Positions 8,359 to 15,994 of a DNA stretch of 64,000 nt are shown here, piece by piece. This stretch comes from Catelliglobosispora koreensis DSM 44566. Its GTDB lineage: Bacteria; Actinomycetota; Actinomycetes; Mycobacteriales; Micromonosporaceae. How positions within the stretch are numbered: the first letter of the stretch is position 1; every line of letters starts with the position of its first letter. The notes under the pieces are model-generated. The model ran no database searches, was not told the origin of the DNA, and saw only the letters and a program-made list of their open reading frames with translations. The position numbers were made by a program, and so were the translations under genes. The DNA lies in the NCBI RefSeq assembly GCF_000379685.1, contig NZ_KB903290.1, forward strand, positions 348,406 through 412,405. The letters run 5' to 3'.

Positions 8359-9255
8359 CTAGCCGATCCCGTCCAAGGCGTCGCGGACCGCGGCTGCGAC
8401 TCGGCCAGGCATCCCTGGCAGGTCGAGGGGAGCGCGCCCGGCGACCTGCCGGGGGATGAAGCGTTGCCATTCAAGGTCAAAGCGGAGTAACGCTCGCAGA
8501 TCGGCGTGGCGGTCTATTCTCGTGCGCGCAAATTGTTCGTACAGCGCCAGATACTCGGCAGCGGTGTCGGCATTGAACAGCACGGCCAGGTTGAGCCTGC
8601 AGTGGCCGACATCGCTGCCCCTGTTGCCGGTGGCCGCGTTGGGCCAGTCCACGACGCCACTAAGCCGGCCGTCGCGCCACAGCACGTTGAAGTGCTGGTA
8701 GTCGCCATGGACTAGGACGCTCTCCGTGACAGGCGGCGCTGATGCGGCCTCGCGGGCGGCGTTACGCAAACCGGGGTCAGCCAGCCAGTCCAGCGGTGCG
8801 CGATCGTCGTACCAGCCATTGAAATGGGCCTGCGGGTGGCTGGGGACGGCGTGGATCGCCACCTGCGTGATCGCGAGCTGGCTTAGCCAGGACCGCATAT
8901 CCGCCGGAGCCAAGTCCGGTTGCCCGGCAAGCGCCGACGTGAGGATGCAACGTACTCCGGTTTCGGACCCGTCTTCGTCCATCGCGATGAGCTCAGGTGC
9001 GGGCACCCCATGTCCCCGGATGGCGGCGAGCCCGGCGGCTTCACGTGTCACCAGGCCGTGGGTCCAGTCCTCGCCGCGCCATCGCCGCAGCACCACGTCT
9101 TTGAGCCCTGCCGGGGAATCGACGGTGATGCGGTCCATGTCGGCGGTGATTCCACCGAACAAGGGCGTGACCGCGGTAGCCCGGGCACGTGGGTGAACGT
9201 GTCTTGTCACCCACTGCAAGATGTCCAATGTAGGGGGCTGATACTCGCGCGGCAC
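8359..9255 (-). CDS. APH-family phosphotransferase (aminoglycoside/choline kinase fold)
   Basis: 298 residues. The kinase-like motifs are present: Brenner motif VLVHGDYQHFNVLW with catalytic Asp and Asn (about residues 196-205), followed by GVVDWPNAATGNRGSDVGHC, where the Asp of VDW is the metal ligand. The N-terminus holds VLRRWRGEDW (lysine-equivalent region). No signal peptide. The family phosphorylates small molecules such as aminoglycosides, macrolides or choline; sequence alone does not fix the substrate, so a resistance role is unproven. Confidence 0.88.
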   Translation of the reverse strand: MPREYQPPTLDILQWVTRHVHPRARATAVTPLFGGITADMDRITVDSPAGLKDVVLRRWRGEDWTHGLVTREAAGLAAIRGHGVPAPELIAMDEDGSETGVRCILTSALAGQPDLAPADMRSWLSQLAITQVAIHAVPSHPQAHFNGWYDDRAPLDWLADPGLRNAAREAASAPPVTESVLVHGDYQHFNVLWRDGRLSGVVDWPNAATGNRGSDVGHCRLNLAVLFNADTAAEYLALYEQFARTRIDRHADLRALLRFDLEWQRFIPRQVAGRAPLDLPGMPGRVAAAVRDALDGIG

Positions 9256-9281
9256 GGTGTGAGTCTGCCAGACCTATTTGG

Positions 9282-9986
9282 TCAGAGCGTGGACACCGGG
9301 ACCAGGTGCATCGACGTGACACCGGCGAGTTGGCGGAGTCCGGTAAATCCCGGGCTCTTCTCCAATCGCATGGTGAAGCGGACCGAGGCGTGTGTCTTGG
9401 CCGGATCGAGCGTGGCGGTCAGGTCTGCCTTGCCGTCGCAGCTCTTCTTCAGCCGCTCAAACGCGTCGTCTCGCGATTCGGTTCTGATTGACTCGGCTTG
9501 CGGCAGCGCGCGTACCGCATTGGTGATGGCGTCTCGCTGCTCGCTGGTCACGCTTTCGGACAGGCGTAAGATCACCCCGATCGTCTTCACCTCGGGGTCT
9601 TGGGAAGCCGCCCCGTTGATGGTCGCGTTCGAAACGCCTTCGAGCGTGCCGAGCATGATCTCGACGGCCTCGGCGAGGGAACCGTCAGTCACCACGGTGG
9701 TGAACGACTCAGGCATTTCTTCGGGCTTGATCTGCTGCCACATAGCCGGATCGTCCTTGAACCGCTCCTTGAAGTTCGCGTAGGCCTGCTCGCGACTTTC
9801 GAAGGTCACGCCCTCGAGGTACGACGTGGTGCGCAGCCGCTGTTCGACCGCGCTGCGCTGCTCGGCCGTCACCCCGGCCTTCAGGTAGACGCTGAGACTT
9901 ACCTTCCCTTGGGAGGGGTCATCGCCCGAGCATCCAGCCAGGCTCAACATGAGGACAGCGGCCGCGAACACCAGAGATCGTTTCAC
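9282..9986 (-). CDS. Lipoprotein with two FtsX extracellular-domain-like repeats
   Basis: 234 residues. Signal peptide with lipobox LAGC (Cys 19). Residues 28-130 resemble the FtsX extracellular domain (VSLSVYLKAGVTAEQRSAVEQRL, FESREQAYANFKERF, MPESFTTVV), and residues 135-234 repeat the pattern more loosely (IGVILRLSESVTSEQRDAI, ESRDDAFERLKKSC, HASVRFTMRL). FtsX is normally a four-helix permease that controls peptidoglycan hydrolases; here the sensor domain stands alone on a lipid anchor with no transmembrane helices and no ftsE neighbour. Function unknown; interaction with cell-wall hydrolases is a guess. Confidence 0.8.
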   Translation of the reverse strand: MKRSLVFAAAVLMLSLAGCSGDDPSQGKVSLSVYLKAGVTAEQRSAVEQRLRTTSYLEGVTFESREQAYANFKERFKDDPAMWQQIKPEEMPESFTTVVTDGSLAEAVEIMLGTLEGVSNATINGAASQDPEVKTIGVILRLSESVTSEQRDAITNAVRALPQAESIRTESRDDAFERLKKSCDGKADLTATLDPAKTHASVRFTMRLEKSPGFTGLRQLAGVTSMHLVPVSTL

Positions 9987-10058
9987 GGCACGGGATCCTA
10001 CGCGGCTCCGCCGTCCCCCGCTGCCCTGTTTATCCGCGATCCGACCAGCACTGTCGTG

Positions 10059-10304
10059 TTAGGACAGTGGCTGGCGAAACCTGACCGGAACGCTTGCCCA
10101 GCCTAAGGTCATGTGCCTGGCAACGCTTACGGCATCTTCGGCGTAGTCGAACTCGAACTTGGTCTGGTAGCCGTCGTGCTGCACCAGCCAGCGACCGTCA
10201 GGCAGGGTTCCGGCGCTCACATAGGCGCAGTCGCGAGAAGTGCGGTCCACGCCGTTCCACCAAAGGTGAACTACGGTCACTTCCTCGATGGCGGTGGCGG
10301 TCAT
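10059..10304 (-). CDS. Small hypothetical protein
   Basis: 81 residues from ATG 10304, behind a GGGAGGG site. Its start overlaps the stop of the gene upstream (ATGA), a sign of translational coupling. The sequence (TVVHLWWNGVDRTSRDC, LPDGRWLVQHDGYQTKF) suggests a small alpha/beta protein. I do not recognise a family. A longer frame up to 10484 lies inside the upstream gene and is less likely. Confidence 0.6.
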   Translation of the reverse strand: MTATAIEEVTVVHLWWNGVDRTSRDCAYVSAGTLPDGRWLVQHDGYQTKFEFDYAEDAVSVARHMTLGWASVPVRFRQPLS

Positions 10305-10615
10305 CGCGATCGCCCTCCCGTGTCCGAACCGGCCACACCGGCTGGCCTGTGTTCGACATGCCAGCGTCCGTGCTGACGGCCTGTCGCGTAGGCGATTTCG
10401 ATCGCGTGTCTCGCGGCGGCTTCGCTGTCGTGATGACTGATCGCCTGCCCTGGTCCATCGACCTGGCGAATGTCGAGTTCCCACGTGCCGCGGGGCCCCT
10501 CGTAGAGTGCTGCGCTGAGGATGACCGTGCCATCCTCGCTGTAGCAGATTCCTGCTTCCCGTAGCTGCTTTGACCTCACGTCCGCGACGTTATAGAACGT
10601 GTGTGCCAACTTCAA
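10301..10615 (-). CDS. Small hypothetical protein
   Basis: 104 residues from a TTG at 10615; no strong ribosome site, and a GTG about 12 codons later is an alternative. The body (LREAGICYSEDGTVILSAAL, HHDSEAAARHAIEIAYATGR) has the look of a small cytosolic protein. It overlaps the next gene by 4 nt. Upstream lies the hydrolase remnant, so the true 5' end may have been altered. Family not recognised. Confidence 0.5.
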   Translation of the reverse strand: MKLAHTFYNVADVRSKQLREAGICYSEDGTVILSAALYEGPRGTWELDIRQVDGPGQAISHHDSEAAARHAIEIAYATGRQHGRWHVEHRPAGVAGSDTGGRSR

Positions 10616-10675
10616 GAACGACTCGCCGGTACGTTGCCGTCTCGCTCAAAGCATATTGTGCGAGACGGGGCTCCG

Positions 10676-10905
10676 ACGCATCGGACACCAGGTCGCGCAG
10701 GTCATAGGAGGGCGCGTCCGGGTCGGCGAACGTCGACTCGCCGGCATCTCGCAGGTCGTAGCGCACCACGAACCGTCCCGCTAATGCCGTGCACAGCTCG
10801 CCGGGCCAGCTCAGCATGGTGATGCCAATCAGCAGCACCGGTGGATCCGCCTTGTCCCCGAAGGTTTCCACACAACTCGACACCGTTTACCTTGATACGC
10901 AACAT
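10676..10905 (-). pseudogene. N-terminal remnant of an alpha/beta hydrolase
   Basis: From ATG 10905 the frame reads LRIKVNGVELC, then the homology moves to another frame as VETFGDKADPPVLLIG...RFVVRYDLRDAGEST. This is the usual start of an alpha/beta hydrolase (strand, oxyanion region, RYD-RD motif). The switch is at TTGTGTGGAAACC near 10870 and fits loss of 2 nt. Homology stops at about 10676, before the nucleophile elbow, so the catalytic Ser, Asp and His are all missing. Confidence 0.7.
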
Positions 10906-10990
10906 GGATCCTCTGCGAAACATCACTCCGATTCACCATTTAGACGAAGCAGCACCCCGAAACTCATCGCGCTGTGCGTCCGCACCTGAC

Positions 10991-11227
10991 GCGACCGGGC
11001 TGGTGCTGGTATTCACCGACTACCAGGCATTCGCGGTGGAGTTCAAGCGCGAAGCGCACGTCCTGCTCGACATCATCGCCGGTCAATTCCGCCATGCGCT
11101 CATCCGTGGCGAGCAGGTTTTCTGCCTCGTCCACGCCGAAGATCCCCGGTTCACGCTCCCGGCGGTGGGCGCGGTACCGCTGAGGTGGAATCAGGCGGAG
11201 TGGCTCAACGCCAGCCGGGGGCTGTGA
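10991..11227 (+). pseudogene. C-terminal fragment of a barstar-family inhibitor
   Basis: About 78 codons resemble the second half of barstar proteins (LVLVFTDYQAFAV, CLVHAEDPRFTLPAVGAVPL, WNQAEWLNASRGL). The N-terminal part that holds the first helix and binding loop is absent; upstream codons in this frame look random. Barstars neutralise barnase-like RNases. No RNase gene is adjacent. It could still be expressed from an upstream start, but I treat it as a remnant. Confidence 0.6.
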
Positions 11228-11236
11228 TCGCCTGGG

Positions 11237-12016
11237 TTATGCCAGGCGCCGCTGCCGGGTCCAGCCGGCCCAGCCGCGTTCGCGCAACAGGTTCTGCAGC
11301 CGCTGGATCCGCGGTTCGGACTCGATGGCGAGGGCGTCCAGAAGGTCGAACGCGAGTTCGTCGTGCGCTGTGGTGGCGATGTTCATCTCACCGTTGGCGT
11401 CTGCCTGCTCAGCCATGCTGGCCATGATGTCGGCGAGTTCCTCTAGGCGCGGGTCGTCGTCGTTTGCGTTGCTGTCGATGAGTTGCGAGGCGAGCCGGTA
11501 AAGCCGGACAAGTTGCGGGTTGTTGAGCTGCTCGACTTTGCCGGGCATCATCTCGGCGATGTGACCGGGCCAGCTTGCCGCTGCCAGGATCCATCCTTCG
11601 CGTTCGGCTTCCACCAAGCGTTCTGACGCGCCGATCTGGCGAAGCCGGTCGAGATAGGACGCCACCTCGGGCGGGAGCGCCAGATTGTCCCCGGCAGCCA
11701 GCTGCGCGATCTGCTTGCGGCTGTCTTCAAGCCGTTCAATTTCCTCGCGCAGCTGGCTGTCGATCCTTTGCACCGCTTCGGAAAACGCTGCCGCGTCGGC
11801 TTCGAGCATCTGAGCGACTTGAGACAGCGGCACACCAGCGGCGGCAAGAGTACGGATTTTCACCAGTGACACCACAGCCTTCGCGCCGTAGCGACGGTAA
11901 CCCGAAGCATCTCGCTGCGGCTCAGGCAGCAGCCCCATGTGGTGATAGTGCCGCACGGCCCGCACCGTGACACCGGTGTAGGCGGCCAGTTGACTAATCG
12001 TCAGCATGCTTCTCAT
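11237..12016 (-). CDS. MerR-family transcriptional regulator
   Basis: 259 residues; starts at 12016 or at the internal ATG 12007 (LTISQLAAYTGVTVRAVRHY). The N-terminal winged HTH (residues 4-72: VRHYHHMGLLPEPQRDASGYRRYG) is followed by a coiled-coil dimer helix (EAVQRIDSQLREEIERLEDS) and a helical effector region to 250 without conserved cysteines, pointing to a small organic ligand, not a metal. It is the last gene of the ABC operon and likely controls it through the palindrome at 13625-13639. Confidence 0.92.
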   Translation of the reverse strand: MRSMLTISQLAAYTGVTVRAVRHYHHMGLLPEPQRDASGYRRYGAKAVVSLVKIRTLAAAGVPLSQVAQMLEADAAAFSEAVQRIDSQLREEIERLEDSRKQIAQLAAGDNLALPPEVASYLDRLRQIGASERLVEAEREGWILAAASWPGHIAEMMPGKVEQLNNPQLVRLYRLASQLIDSNANDDDPRLEELADIMASMAEQADANGEMNIATTAHDELAFDLLDALAIESEPRIQRLQNLLRERGWAGWTRQRRLA

Positions 12017-12049
12017 CCTGCCTTCCCGCCCGCGGCGCGCCGGCGCCGT

Positions 12050-12811
12050 TCAGGAGATTCTGCGGCGGTAGGCGATGCTCGCGAAAATGTAGGCGACGGC
12101 GAGAATACCGAGGCACCAGGCAAGGGCGGTCCAGATGTCGGCGCCGACCGGCTGCTGTAGGAACAGCGCACGGATGGTGTTGACGATGGAAGTCACTGGC
12201 TGGTTTTCGGCGAAGGCGCGCACCGGGCCCGGCATGGTTTGCGTGGGTACGAACGCCGAGCTAAGGAACGGCAGGAAAAGAAGCGGGTAGGAGAAGGCAC
12301 TCGCCCCGTCGACACTCTTGGCGGTCAGACCGGGGATGACTGCGATCCACGTCAGAGCGAGCGTGACCAAGAAGAGGATGCCCGCGACGGCAAGCCAGGC
12401 AAGAAATGAAGCGCCGGAACGAAAGCCCATCAGCAGGGCCACGCCGAAGACGAGCACGAGCGAGATCAGGTTGGCGGCCAGTGAGGTCAGCACGTGCGCC
12501 CACAGCACCGACGACCGTGCGATCGGCATCGAGTGGAAACGTTCGAAGATCCCGCCTTGCATGTCCATGAAGAGCCGGAACGCGGTGTAGGCGATGCCCG
12601 AGGCGATGGTGATGAGCAGAATGCCGGGAAGCATGTAGTTCACATAGGGGACGCTCCCGGTGTCGATCGCGCCGCCGAACACGTAGACGAACATCAGCAT
12701 CATGATGATCGGCGTGATCGCGGTGGTGAGAATGGTGTCGAGGCTTCGGGTGATGTGGCGCATTGTCCGACCGGTTAGGACGGTCGTGTCGGTGAAGAAA
12801 TGTGTGGCCAT
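12050..12811 (-). CDS. ABC-2 type exporter permease (DrrB-like)
   Basis: 253 residues with six predicted membrane helices (IITPIIMMLMFVYVFGGAI, YMLPGILLITIASGIAYTA, SLVLVFGVALLMGF, LAVAGILFLVTLALTWIAV, FLPFLSSAFVP, LGILAVAYIFASIAY) and the ABC-2 signature stretch FERFHSMPIARS. Starts 9 nt after the ATPase stop. With the upstream ATPase it should export a hydrophobic drug, lipid or antibiotic. Confidence 0.92.
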   Translation of the reverse strand: MATHFFTDTTVLTGRTMRHITRSLDTILTTAITPIIMMLMFVYVFGGAIDTGSVPYVNYMLPGILLITIASGIAYTAFRLFMDMQGGIFERFHSMPIARSSVLWAHVLTSLAANLISLVLVFGVALLMGFRSGASFLAWLAVAGILFLVTLALTWIAVIPGLTAKSVDGASAFSYPLLFLPFLSSAFVPTQTMPGPVRAFAENQPVTSIVNTIRALFLQQPVGADIWTALAWCLGILAVAYIFASIAYRRRIS

Positions 12812-12820
12812 TGTTGTTCC

Positions 12821-13606
12821 CTACTTCTGGTTGTGGCCGACGACGGCGAAGAAGACGTCTTCGAGCGTGGGCTGCTTTTCGACGTACTCGACTTCTGCGG
12901 GTGGCAGCAGAGCTTTGAGTTCGGCCAGGGTGCCGGTGACGATGATCCGGCCCTGGTGAAGAATCGCGATCTGGTCGGCAAGTTGTTCGGCCTCATCCAG
13001 ATACTGCGTGGTGAGCAGAACCGTCGTGCCGCTCTGCGCGAGGTTCTTGACGGCTTGCCATACCTCGATGCGTGCCTGCGGGTCCAGGCCAGCTGTGGGC
13101 TCGTCGAGGAAGATGACTGGCGGATTGCCGATCAGGCTCATGGCGATATCCAGGCGTCGCCGCATGCCGCCGGAATACGTTGCCGCCCTTCGGTTTCCGG
13201 CCTCGGTCAGCGAGAACCGCCGCAACAGATCATCGGCGATCGCTTGCGGATCCTTGAGATGCCTGAGCTTGGCGACCAAGACGAGATTCTCCCGGCCGGT
13301 AAGTATTTCGTCGACGGCCGTGAACTGCCCGGTCAGACTGATGGATTCGCGCACATCTGCGGCCTGGGCCGCGACGTCGAAACCGTTCACCTGGGCCGCG
13401 CCGGTGTCGGCCTTGAGCAAAGTGGACAGGATCTTCACTATCGTGGTCTTGCCTGCCCCGTTTGAGCCGAGCAGGGCAAAGATGCTGCCCCGGGCCACTT
13501 CGAAATCCACGCCGCGCAGCACATGCAGCTGTTTGTACGACTTCTGCAGGCCCTGCACCTGGATCGCGGGCCCTCGGGTCTGCTTGGTTGCTGGTGGAAT
13601 GCTCAT
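12821..13606 (-). CDS. ABC exporter ATPase (DrrA-like)
   Basis: Walker A (GSNGAGKTT), Q-loop (LTGQ), signature (YSGGMRRRLD), Walker B (VIFLDEPTAGLD) and H-loop (LLTTQYLDEAEQL) are all intact. C-terminal extension VEYVEKQPTLEDVFF is typical of DrrA proteins. I chose ATG 13606 (261 residues): a promoter with the MerR-type palindrome lies at 13625-13645, so the transcript should begin at about this ATG. ATG 13618 and TTG 13645 are also in frame, but would overlap the promoter. Confidence 0.92.
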   Translation of the reverse strand: MSIPPATKQTRGPAIQVQGLQKSYKQLHVLRGVDFEVARGSIFALLGSNGAGKTTIVKILSTLLKADTGAAQVNGFDVAAQAADVRESISLTGQFTAVDEILTGRENLVLVAKLRHLKDPQAIADDLLRRFSLTEAGNRRAATYSGGMRRRLDIAMSLIGNPPVIFLDEPTAGLDPQARIEVWQAVKNLAQSGTTVLLTTQYLDEAEQLADQIAILHQGRIIVTGTLAELKALLPPAEVEYVEKQPTLEDVFFAVVGHNQK

Positions 13607-13624
13607 GAGCGCCAGCATGCAGGG

Positions 13625-13645
13625 TTGACGCAGCGTCAAGGTCAA
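13625..13645 (-). promoter_or_regulatory. MerR-type promoter with 15-bp palindrome
   Basis: On the minus strand TTGACC (-35, 13645-13640) is followed directly by the perfect palindrome TTGACGC-T-GCGTCAA (13639-13625). A 19-bp spacer would put the -10 near 13620-13615 and transcription start at the ATG 13606. The over-long spacer filled by a palindrome is the MerR-family arrangement, and a MerR gene ends this operon. The -10 itself is poor. Confidence 0.6.
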
Positions 13646-13680
13646 GCCCGCAGCGAGGATTTGTCAGGCGTGCTCGCGCC

Positions 13681-14454
13681 CTACGACGCGGACAGGATTG
13701 GCGACCACGTCAGATAGCCGGTGGCAGCGATCACGATGATCGCGGCCCAGATCGAACGCCAGTCGAAAGCAGCGTCAAGGTTGATTTTCCACGGGGCTTG
13801 ATGCTTGCGCACGACGATAAGCCGGGTCACTGCTCGCCCGGCCAGGATCCCGCAGGCGATCGGCAAGACCGCGGCCAGAAGGGCGTACGCGAAGAGAATC
13901 GTTCCTTGTGTATTGCCGGTGGCCCGCGGCACAGGTTGGCCGACCGCGGCCACGACGAACAGGATTCCCAACGGAATCGCGTTGCGAGCCAACGCGCGTT
14001 TGCCCGCAAGCCTCGTTTGCCGCTGGTGTTCCGTGATGCGCTCTTCTTGCTCTCGTCGCGCGCGCTCCTCCTCGGCTTGCCGGGCTGCTTCGGCGGCTAG
14101 CCTCGCGGTCCTTGCCTCGTCGGCGGCCTGCTGGCGGAAGCGTTCCTGGCACTCGCCGCACTCGTCGTGCGCTGGCGGATTCGTGCTTCTGTGAGCACGG
14201 CAGAATACGCGCTGACAATGACGGCAACGGCCAGCGCCGAGGGCCGTGCACGGGACCGAAGCGCAGGTCGCCCCGGTCGCCTCGAACTGGCGAGCGGCCG
14301 TCTCCAGCCAGGCAGCGCGGGCCGCGGCCGCATCAGCGGCAGCTCGCACACTTGCCTCGGTTGCCTGCCGCTGCTGCTCCAAGAGCCAGCCGAGCGGAGT
14401 TGTCGTGCCTGGGGCATGAAAGCCGGGAATGTGCCCGGGCGGTTGCCAAACCAT
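13681..14454 (-). CDS. Membrane protein with N-terminal cysteine-rich (zinc-binding) motif and coiled coil
   Basis: 257 residues from ATG 14454 (GAGGTG site). Residues 60-115 hold a B-box/AN1-like ligand set: C-x4-C...C-x2-C-x4-C-x2-H and C-x2-C. A charged helix rich in Glu/Arg/Ala (EEERARREQEERITEHQRQ) follows, then three membrane segments in the last 90 residues (PLGILFVVAAVG, ILFAYALLAAVLPIACGIL, WAAIIVIAATGYL). Probably co-transcribed with the unknown gene upstream. Function unknown; the zinc finger suggests a protein-protein contact at the membrane. Confidence 0.7.
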   Translation of the reverse strand: MVWQPPGHIPGFHAPGTTTPLGWLLEQQRQATEASVRAAADAAAARAAWLETAARQFEATGATCASVPCTALGAGRCRHCQRVFCRAHRSTNPPAHDECGECQERFRQQAADEARTARLAAEAARQAEEERARREQEERITEHQRQTRLAGKRALARNAIPLGILFVVAAVGQPVPRATGNTQGTILFAYALLAAVLPIACGILAGRAVTRLIVVRKHQAPWKINLDAAFDWRSIWAAIIVIAATGYLTWSPILSAS

Positions 14455-14472
14455 TTGCTCACACCTCAACCG

Positions 14473-15045
14473 TCAGCGGGGGCGGAAGCCGTTCTTGGCC
14501 ATGTATTCCAGGGTGCTGCCCTCAATGCGGGTGTAGAGGGCATCCAAATCGAGACCAGCCTGCGGCATCATGCCTTCCACCAGGCTTTGCATCTTGTGAT
14601 CCATTCCCAGGCAAGTGAATCGCGAGCCGATACCCGCGGGCACCATGTCGGGATTCCTGGAGACGATTTCGTAGAACCATGGTCCCGTGGACAGCACTGT
14701 TACTCGGTCATCGGCGTGGGGAAACCAGGGCTCTCGTGGGTGCCAAGGCCGGTCTCCGTGCGACATCATGATTGTCCACTTGCGATGGACCAGAACGTCC
14801 CGGTACCCACCGAACAGCTTCTTCTCAGATCTCGTGACGAGGAAGGCCATGGCCTGCCCAGCGGGGGAGTTGGCCGCTCGTAGAAACGGCTGTATGACCT
14901 CGGCGGTGACTTTCCCAATGAACTGATCCTGGGCGCGCCGGATCGCGACCTTCTGCTGCGCCGCGTGTTCCTGGGCGTGCGTGGCAGCGCCCTCTTGTGC
15001 TCGAACCCGGTCGGCCGCCTCACGGAACTTGTCGTCCCACGTCAT
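14473..15045 (-). CDS. Hypothetical cytosolic protein
   Basis: 190 residues, no signal or membrane segment. The N-terminal 50 residues form a charged helix (DDKFREAADRVRAQEGAATH), followed by an alpha/beta part (YRDVLVHRKWTIMMSHGD, RVTVLSTGPWFYEI). Ends 18 nt before the zinc-finger membrane gene, so the two probably form an operon. Family not recognised. Confidence 0.65.
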   Translation of the reverse strand: MTWDDKFREAADRVRAQEGAATHAQEHAAQQKVAIRRAQDQFIGKVTAEVIQPFLRAANSPAGQAMAFLVTRSEKKLFGGYRDVLVHRKWTIMMSHGDRPWHPREPWFPHADDRVTVLSTGPWFYEIVSRNPDMVPAGIGSRFTCLGMDHKMQSLVEGMMPQAGLDLDALYTRIEGSTLEYMAKNGFRPR

Positions 15046-15300
15046 GACTGACCGTCCACTGAAATGGCGCGAGCGTTAGCAAGTCTGTGCAACGCGAAAC
15101 CAGTCGTCTTCTTCATCACGTATCGATGCTGACAGGTACCGAGGTTGATCGATCCGTCCGAACGGCCGGTCATCCCCGCCGTAAGCACACTTGCCGGGGG
15201 TCCACAAACGACGGACCAGTCTGTGGTTCGCCGCGGAAGTTCCTCCAGGAGATAGCATCTGGCGACAGGATCGGACCATATCGTTGAACGGAGTACGAGA

Positions 15301-15837
15301 GTGACCCTCGTCGACCGTCTCATCGCCCCGGGCGCGACGCGTGGCGAAATCGTGGCTGGTTTCACCACGGCCGCCGCCGGTGGGCTGCTCGGTCTGGCCA
15401 TCGCCTGGCGTGCTGGGTTATCCGCGCTGGCGGTGGCCGTACTCACCGTGGTCTGCTTCGACCTCTTTGGTGGGGCAGTGGTCAACGCGACTGACTCCGC
15501 GAAACGTTGGTACCACAGGGCCGGGCGCACCCGGGTGCACCACTTTGCCTTCGTCGCGTTACATCTCCACCCGTTCGTGCTGGCCCTTGTCGTGCCAGGG
15601 TTCTCCTGGGTGGCTGCCGCCGTGACCTATACGACGGTGCTAATCGCCACCGTGGCTATCGAGTTCGCCCCGGCCGCCTTGCGCCGCCCAGTCGCGTTCG
15701 CTGTGACGACCCTGGGCATGACGGTGGTCATCGCGTTCTTGGCTGTCCCGGCCGCGTTCGCGTGGATCATCCCCGTCCTCATGATTAAATTGCTGCTCGC
15801 CTATATGCTGCCCGAGCGGCCCACGCCCTCAAGCTGA
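15301..15837 (+). CDS. Integral membrane protein
   Basis: 178 residues from GTG 15301. Five to six hydrophobic helices with histidines at a predicted loop/helix edge (RTRVHHFAFVALHLHPFVLAL). Two short polar loops, no signal peptide. Histidine-rich helix 3 could bind heme or metal, but no family is recognised. It stands alone, with the TIR gene downstream on the same strand after about 157 nt. Confidence 0.7.
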   Translation: MTLVDRLIAPGATRGEIVAGFTTAAAGGLLGLAIAWRAGLSALAVAVLTVVCFDLFGGAVVNATDSAKRWYHRAGRTRVHHFAFVALHLHPFVLALVVPGFSWVAAAVTYTTVLIATVAIEFAPAALRRPVAFAVTTLGMTVVIAFLAVPAAFAWIIPVLMIKLLLAYMLPERPTPSS

Positions 15838-15981
15838 GAGTCAAGTGCCGGCGTGCGGGCGCGCAGGCTTTCCCGCCGAGCAGGTCGCCGGAACCCTTTC
15901 AGTGCACCGGTTTCGCGAACCGCCACGGTTTGGTGATCGTGGCTTGCGTCGTCCCAGCGCTGTGGCCCTGGCTTCGAGCCA

Positions 15982-15994
15982 TACAATTAGATGC
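15982..15994 (+). promoter_or_regulatory. -10 element for a leaderless TIR gene transcript
   Basis: TACAAT (15982-15987) ends 7 nt before the GTG at 15995. This spacing places transcription start at the start codon, the pattern of leaderless mRNAs common in actinobacteria. No clear -35 is seen. Confidence 0.5.
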
